Shown here: positions 59,778-64,000 of the stretch, one piece after another | Numbering within the stretch: position 1 is the first letter of the stretch | How the letters are laid out: each line of letters opens with the position of its first letter | NCBI GenBank assembly: GCA_022605405.1 | Contig: JABYQQ010000011.1 | Span: 248,001-312,000 of the forward strand | Source: Earliella scabrosa | Lineage: Eukaryota > Basidiomycota > Agaricomycetes > Polyporales > Polyporaceae | Length of the DNA: 64,000 bases | Reading direction: 5' to 3' | Program-made: the position numbers and the translations under genes | Notes under the pieces: model-generated | Seen by the model: only the letters and a program-made list of their open reading frames with translations | Told to the model about the DNA's origin: nothing | Databases searched by the model: none

Positions 59778-62137
59778 TCAGAATATAAACTTCAAGTTCG
59801 TGTCCTACCCGTGCCACAACGACGATGTCAGCGAATGCCAGAAGTGCGAAGACACGACGTCAGAGCTCACGATGTGGTGCGAGCTCGAGAGCTGCGGCTT
59901 CTGGCTGTACTTCTTCTTGAGGATGGATCTGACCGAGCGTAAGAGCTGTAGGTACGTCTGCTCTGGGTTCTGTCCTGTATGTATGTCAGTCATCGGTCGT
60001 CAGGCTTCTTGACATCTCCGAATTCAACTCACGCAGCGAGCCTATAAATGCCTGCAAGCAACCAGTCAGTCAGGCCACCGCGAGTGTAGTGGCGGGATGT
60101 AGACGCACATGACTCATCGCACCGGTCGCGTTGCCCGCTTCCCATGTGTCTGCGCTCGTCTGCGAGTCCTTGCAGCCGCTCCACGAGATCTGCAGCGGAT
60201 AAGCACAGCTCGATCATCTCGGAGTAGACATTAGACGTACCACATCAGCGGGTGTGGACTTGTAGTCCATCCACTTGCTCCTGGTTTGGCTGGGTTTGAG
60301 ACGGCCGTCGGACCCGTACTACGAGAGGTAATGGAGCGGCTAATGAGTTACTGGCCAGCACCACGTTGCGGGGGCTACACGTACGATGTAAGGGAGATCT
60401 AGAAGGTGATGTCAGTCAGGGTGGAAGTACCGCTGAGTGCGTGGAAACATACCAAGTGCAGTGCCAGAGTGACACGACTGGGTGTACAGAGATCAGTGAA
60501 CAGAATAGAATCTGGGACAGACATAGCGGCGTACATCGAACATAGCCTGGAAGACAATTAGTACTCAGCGGGCTCCATAGCTCGGCAAAGTTGCTAGACG
60601 TACCGTGAGACGACATCCAGCTGGGAGCGGCTTCACCTATCGCTATGTTAGGAAAAATAGTAGGGCGAGAACCTGTAGACAGACCAACCATGATGGTGTG
60701 CATTAGCTAAGCAAAGAACGCGTTAGTCACATGTAGCTAGTTGGTAATGTCATGGCGGGACATACATCGTCGGTGATATGGCCTGCACGTTTGTGGTCAA
60801 GGGGGAAGATGACTTGGTTCAAAGCGATCAGTTACATGATACGGCAACGTGAGATGAAGCCAACCTTCGTCATATCCATCCACTTCATCGCCGTTGGTGT
60901 CCTTGACTTGGCCACCGTGCCCGGAATCTACACGGCCATGATGAGAACTCCACGCGAGTTCAAGACCCAAGAATAAGGTTCCTATACGTACAGTGGAAGA
61001 ACAGCGAGTCATGCGGCTTCGCGCCCTTGACGAGCCAATGCATCGCATCAAGTATGTTCACGCGCGTGGGGCGGGACCGCAAGTCGGGCGCATCGTCCGT
61101 CAGGATAACAATGTCCTCCTTCTTGTACCCATGCCTGCGCAAGAAGTTGCGCATGTTCCGTGCGTCATTCACGCACCCAAACAGCTCGTTCGGCAGGCCC
61201 TTGTAGTTAATCCCGATCTACCACCGGAGCGTGAGTATCCTCGGAAGGAGAAGGCAAGGCGGCAGAGTGCCACTGCAACAAGCTGACGTACACAGAGGGC
61301 CTTCTTCTGACCGGTGCATTTCGAGTACTGGAAGCACTGGTGGCGGCCGTGTCCCGTGGGCGCGACCGGCTGCAGGTGCTGGACGGGCTCCGCGGAGGGG
61401 CGGTGAGGCCCTGCGAGTTTCAAATGGCATGTCAACAGCATTCCGTATCTGATTAGGCATTCACGTACTGCTGATCCTGACAGGCGCACTGCTAGTGATC
61501 CTGACAGGCGTACTGATTCTCACGGGAGTGCTACTCTGGTGCCCCGATGGCCGCGGTGAATGGCTATGGCTGTGACTGTGAGAGTGGGAGTGGCGTCGAT
61601 GGCGGCTGCTGTAGTGTACTTCGATGCGCACTGGCGGATTGTGGGCAATTGGTCCTCGAGGGATAGGCGCGGAGCTCGGTTCGGGCGCTCTCCATGGTCT
61701 GTCGCTCGGTCAGTACTACTCCGGCGGTGGCCAGATCGGACGCACCCCGTGTCCTCGAAATAGCTGTGATCTTTGTCAGCTCATAACTCAGAGAGCGGTA
61801 TAGCAGTACGTACGATGGGTTGTAAGAGCTTGCGTGATCGGACGCTGGTGCGCCTATTGGCATGAACGGCGCAGGCGGTGGGCCTGGTTCAGGCATTGCG
61901 AACCCTCCCGGGCTGAAGAAATACGGCGCGCACATGAGGGTAAGGAACAAAGAAAGAGTACAAGGACACTCACGCCGACGGATAGCTGTTATACACCGCG
62001 TAAGCGAACGATCGGCGAGTCACACTGGTAGAGAAGACGCACGCGGACGCGGGCGAGATCGCGCGCGAGTGTTGCTGGGCGTAGTATGGAGGCGAACCCT
62101 GCCCATTACTTGTGCCTCCGCTGAAATCCCACATCAT
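59778..62137 (-). CDS. Type I metacaspase, 19 exons
   Basis: Cysteine protease of clan CD that cleaves after Arg or Lys and is tied to stress and protein-aggregate control in fungi. 439 residues. Exons: 62137-62043, 61985-61974, 61912-61814, 61763-61746, 61698-61469, 61410-61292, 61217-60992, 60927-60865, 60812-60766, 60706-60689, 60636-60604, 60546-60535, 60477-60453, 60398-60385, 60318-60241, 60189-60109, 60051-60033, 59974-59871 and 59804-59778. The prodomain is rich in Pro, Gly, Gln and Ser with an [10 protein letters not shown] run and repeated PVRI units. The protease core starts KKALCIGINY and carries catalytic His270 (YSGHGGQ) and Cys326 (DSCHSG). The C-terminus [14 protein letters not shown] then DTNLKFIF is typical. 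Exons of 12, 18, 18 and 12 nt make it very fragmented. Every junction keeps phase. Confidence 0.88.
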
Positions 62138-63578
62138 CTTGGCTGAGGTTGCGAGGCGAGATTGGAGGACCGGCTCAGACGGCGGTATTAGGAATGAAGG
62201 GGCGGTGGCAGATGGTCACAGTCAACTTATAAGGCGCGACGTGGCGCTCCTGCGAGGGCGGGCTCGGCCGGAAGCTTGGCAGAAATGGAGAAGACGATGC
62301 CGAAGGACCCGGCGCCGAGTTTCAGCGGTGACTCGTGCGACTGGGTCGAACGTCTCGGGACCACAAGGCTGTCCAGCCAACGGATCCTAGAAAGGCAAAA
62401 CTGCGCACGTGAACTACGTCTGCCACGGTATCAGTGTTCACATAGCTGCCTCGAGGATGCCGACAAACGACGAGCGTACGTTGGACTTCTCAGGTCGAGG
62501 GACCGAGTCTTCATATACGTATGGCGTCAATATTGATGGGGGCAATGTTGTGGCGGAGAGTGTACAAGCGCCCAGGAATCCCGATGTCCCACATGGGCGG
62601 TACCTGATTGCCATTCAAGAATCTCTTTAGGTTGAAATCGCCGGACTTGCGTGCGCTGTGGATAGGCCGTCTACTTGCTATAAGAGGTAGTCATGGCTGG
62701 ATTCAACAAGAGCAATAAGCACGGCAATGTCGTGCTCCCTGCGTAGTCAAAGATCGCGCTCACTGGTAGTTGTTTCGGATGTTATCCACGAGTGCGGCAA
62801 ATAGGTCGACGATTACTTCATACCCAGAAACAAGAAGAAGCGCTGCGGGTCGAGTTACAGCTGGGTTGTCTGCTGCTGTCTCAGTGTCTGGGCAAGAAGC
62901 CATTATGGCTGGGCGGATGTCCAAGTGACGTCATATACGTGTATGGCGACGTGGGATTTCTATCCAAAGATTGAGCTTCACCCTATAATGTGACGAAGAA
63001 GGTAAAATATCTGGTTCTACATGTGTAGCAAACATCAAACGCACCAGAAGATGTTGGTAGCCAGAAAGCAGAGCTCTGGCGCTTAAGGTTGTATTGTGAT
63101 CCGCTAAATCTCCGACGGAAATATTCTAGGTCCGACCACGTGGCCATCAACCTTAAGCTTCAACAGACCCTCTAAGTACCTCTCGAGTTCATGCTGGTTC
63201 AGAACTCACTCAGTAGGCAATGGCATTGAGACATCTAGTTTACGCATCACTGATATGCAGCCATCGCTGACAAGTCAGCTATAGACCTGGTCTCAACTCG
63301 GCAATTCACTCCGCTCTAAAGCATACACGTTCAGTGAATGGCACCTGCTGCTGTCCAGAGCACAAACATGAGCAAAGCGACCTAAAATTGCACGACACCG
63401 CCGACGTAGGTACTACGTTAGTAGTACGTACTTTCTGACTCCAGAATCGATTGCGGCTCAGATCTCATTTGTCCCTCACTCGTCACCCTCATCCTCACTC
63501 CGAAATCCTCTCAAGTTGAACAGTGTCGTCGGTGCATATCACAGTGGGAGCCTCAGATTGAAACTGCCAGCTTTTGCT
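62138..63578. other. Divergent intergenic stretch
   Basis: About 1.4 kb between the metacaspase (-) and the last F-box gene (+). Short frames without family resemblance; two words near 62780 and 62985 (TTATCCACGA, CCTATAATGTGA) recall the NADH dehydrogenase tail but are too short to call. Confidence 0.4.
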
Positions 63579-64000
63579 ATGGCTAGTACAGATGAGTACG
63601 TCGCATCTCCGAAGTTTGACAACGTTGAGTACCGCGTAGTGTGGACAGTCTAAGCCTGATCCCACATCTCAACAGTTCCTCGCCGCATGCTCCTTCCGGT
63701 GAAAACGCGCCCTCCCAACTTTGTCCGACCGAGAGACTTCCACAGGAGATCCTTGCAAAGATTGTCCATTCGGTTCCTGAGTCAATCTGGAGGACAGATC
63801 ATATGACGGCTCTACAGAACCGGAAGCCATACGAAGACATGATCGACGTTGGATCCCTTCGTCCACTTCGCCTGGTTTGCCGATACTGGAACAACGTCTT
63901 GTTGCATACACCCAATTTATGGTCCACAATCCTCGATCTCCCACGCGATCACAGTAGGCCGTTCTCCCCAACAAATCGCCCCGTCTTCTCCAGCTATATT
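63579..64000 (+). CDS. F-box protein, partial at the window end
   Basis: Start of a gene cut by the end of the window. Exon 1 is 63579-63595 (17 nt), with donor GTACGT; exon 2 starts at 63676 and is open to 64000. The visible 114 residues have a Ser/Pro-rich start and then an F-box: RLPQEILAKIVHSVPES, RPLRLVCRYWNNVLLHTPNLW. This layout, with the final NLWSTI, is the common agaricomycete F-box type. It is the fourth F-box gene of the window. The remaining C-terminal part lies outside. Confidence 0.75.

Noticed and set aside
62700..63000. Possible second remnant of the NADH dehydrogenase 3' end (TTATCCACGA, CCTATAATGTGA)
   Set aside because: Only two short words match and the spacing is not preserved.

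Overview
This window is nuclear DNA of a filamentous basidiomycete, most likely an agaricomycete (possibly a polypore; that is inference). Genes are close together and broken by many 45-75 nt introns. The usual signals are GTRNGT donors (GTACGT, GTGCGT and GTGAGT dominate), a CTRAC-like branch site and an AG acceptor. The content also fits: several F-box proteins, a DUF6535 membrane protein, ferric reductases, a HET-type fragment and a sphingolipid C9-methyltransferase. I rebuilt exon-intron models by hand from splice signals, reading phase and family conservation. All models keep a single open frame, but none was tested against transcripts.

0-8 kb: ribosomal protein uL1/L10a (-), a small unknown protein (-), a protein-kinase-like protein (-), the sphingolipid C9-methyltransferase (-), and YIF1 (+), which shares a 292-bp promoter region with the methyltransferase.

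8-13.4 kb: the most unusual locus. An 855-residue protein (+) joins an N-terminal beta-rich domain with an aegerolysin-like pattern to a transglutaminase/papain-like core with a visible Cys-His-Asp triad. It lies tail to tail with a HET-family C-terminal region lacking its HET domain (-), which is followed by a 163-residue orphan (+).

14-22 kb: an alternative NADH dehydrogenase (+), a Crinkler/RHS-like P-loop NTPase (-), a decayed copy of the two ends of the NADH dehydrogenase gene, and ferric reductase 1 (+).

22-34 kb: an F-box protein (-), a zinc-knuckle-like unknown (+), about 3 kb without a recognisable gene, ferric reductase 2 (+, with a probable GC-AG intron), and a mitochondrial dicarboxylate-type carrier (+).

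34-49 kb: a Zn2Cys6 transcription factor (+), a large F-box protein with an internal duplication (-), a membr-anchored pepsin-like protease (-), an intron-containing tRNA-Asn (+), a UTP16/BUD21-like nucleolar protein (+), an SMP-30-type secreted protein (-) and another F-box protein (+).

49-64 kb: a P4-ATPase flippase (+) with one very long intron, a DUF6535 membrane protein (+), an unknown protein (+), a 19-exon metacaspase (-) with several 12-18 nt exons, and the start of a fourth F-box gene (+) cut by the window end. No transposon with intact coding capacity and no CRISPR array was seen. Apart from shared promoters, the genes show no obvious pathway clustering.
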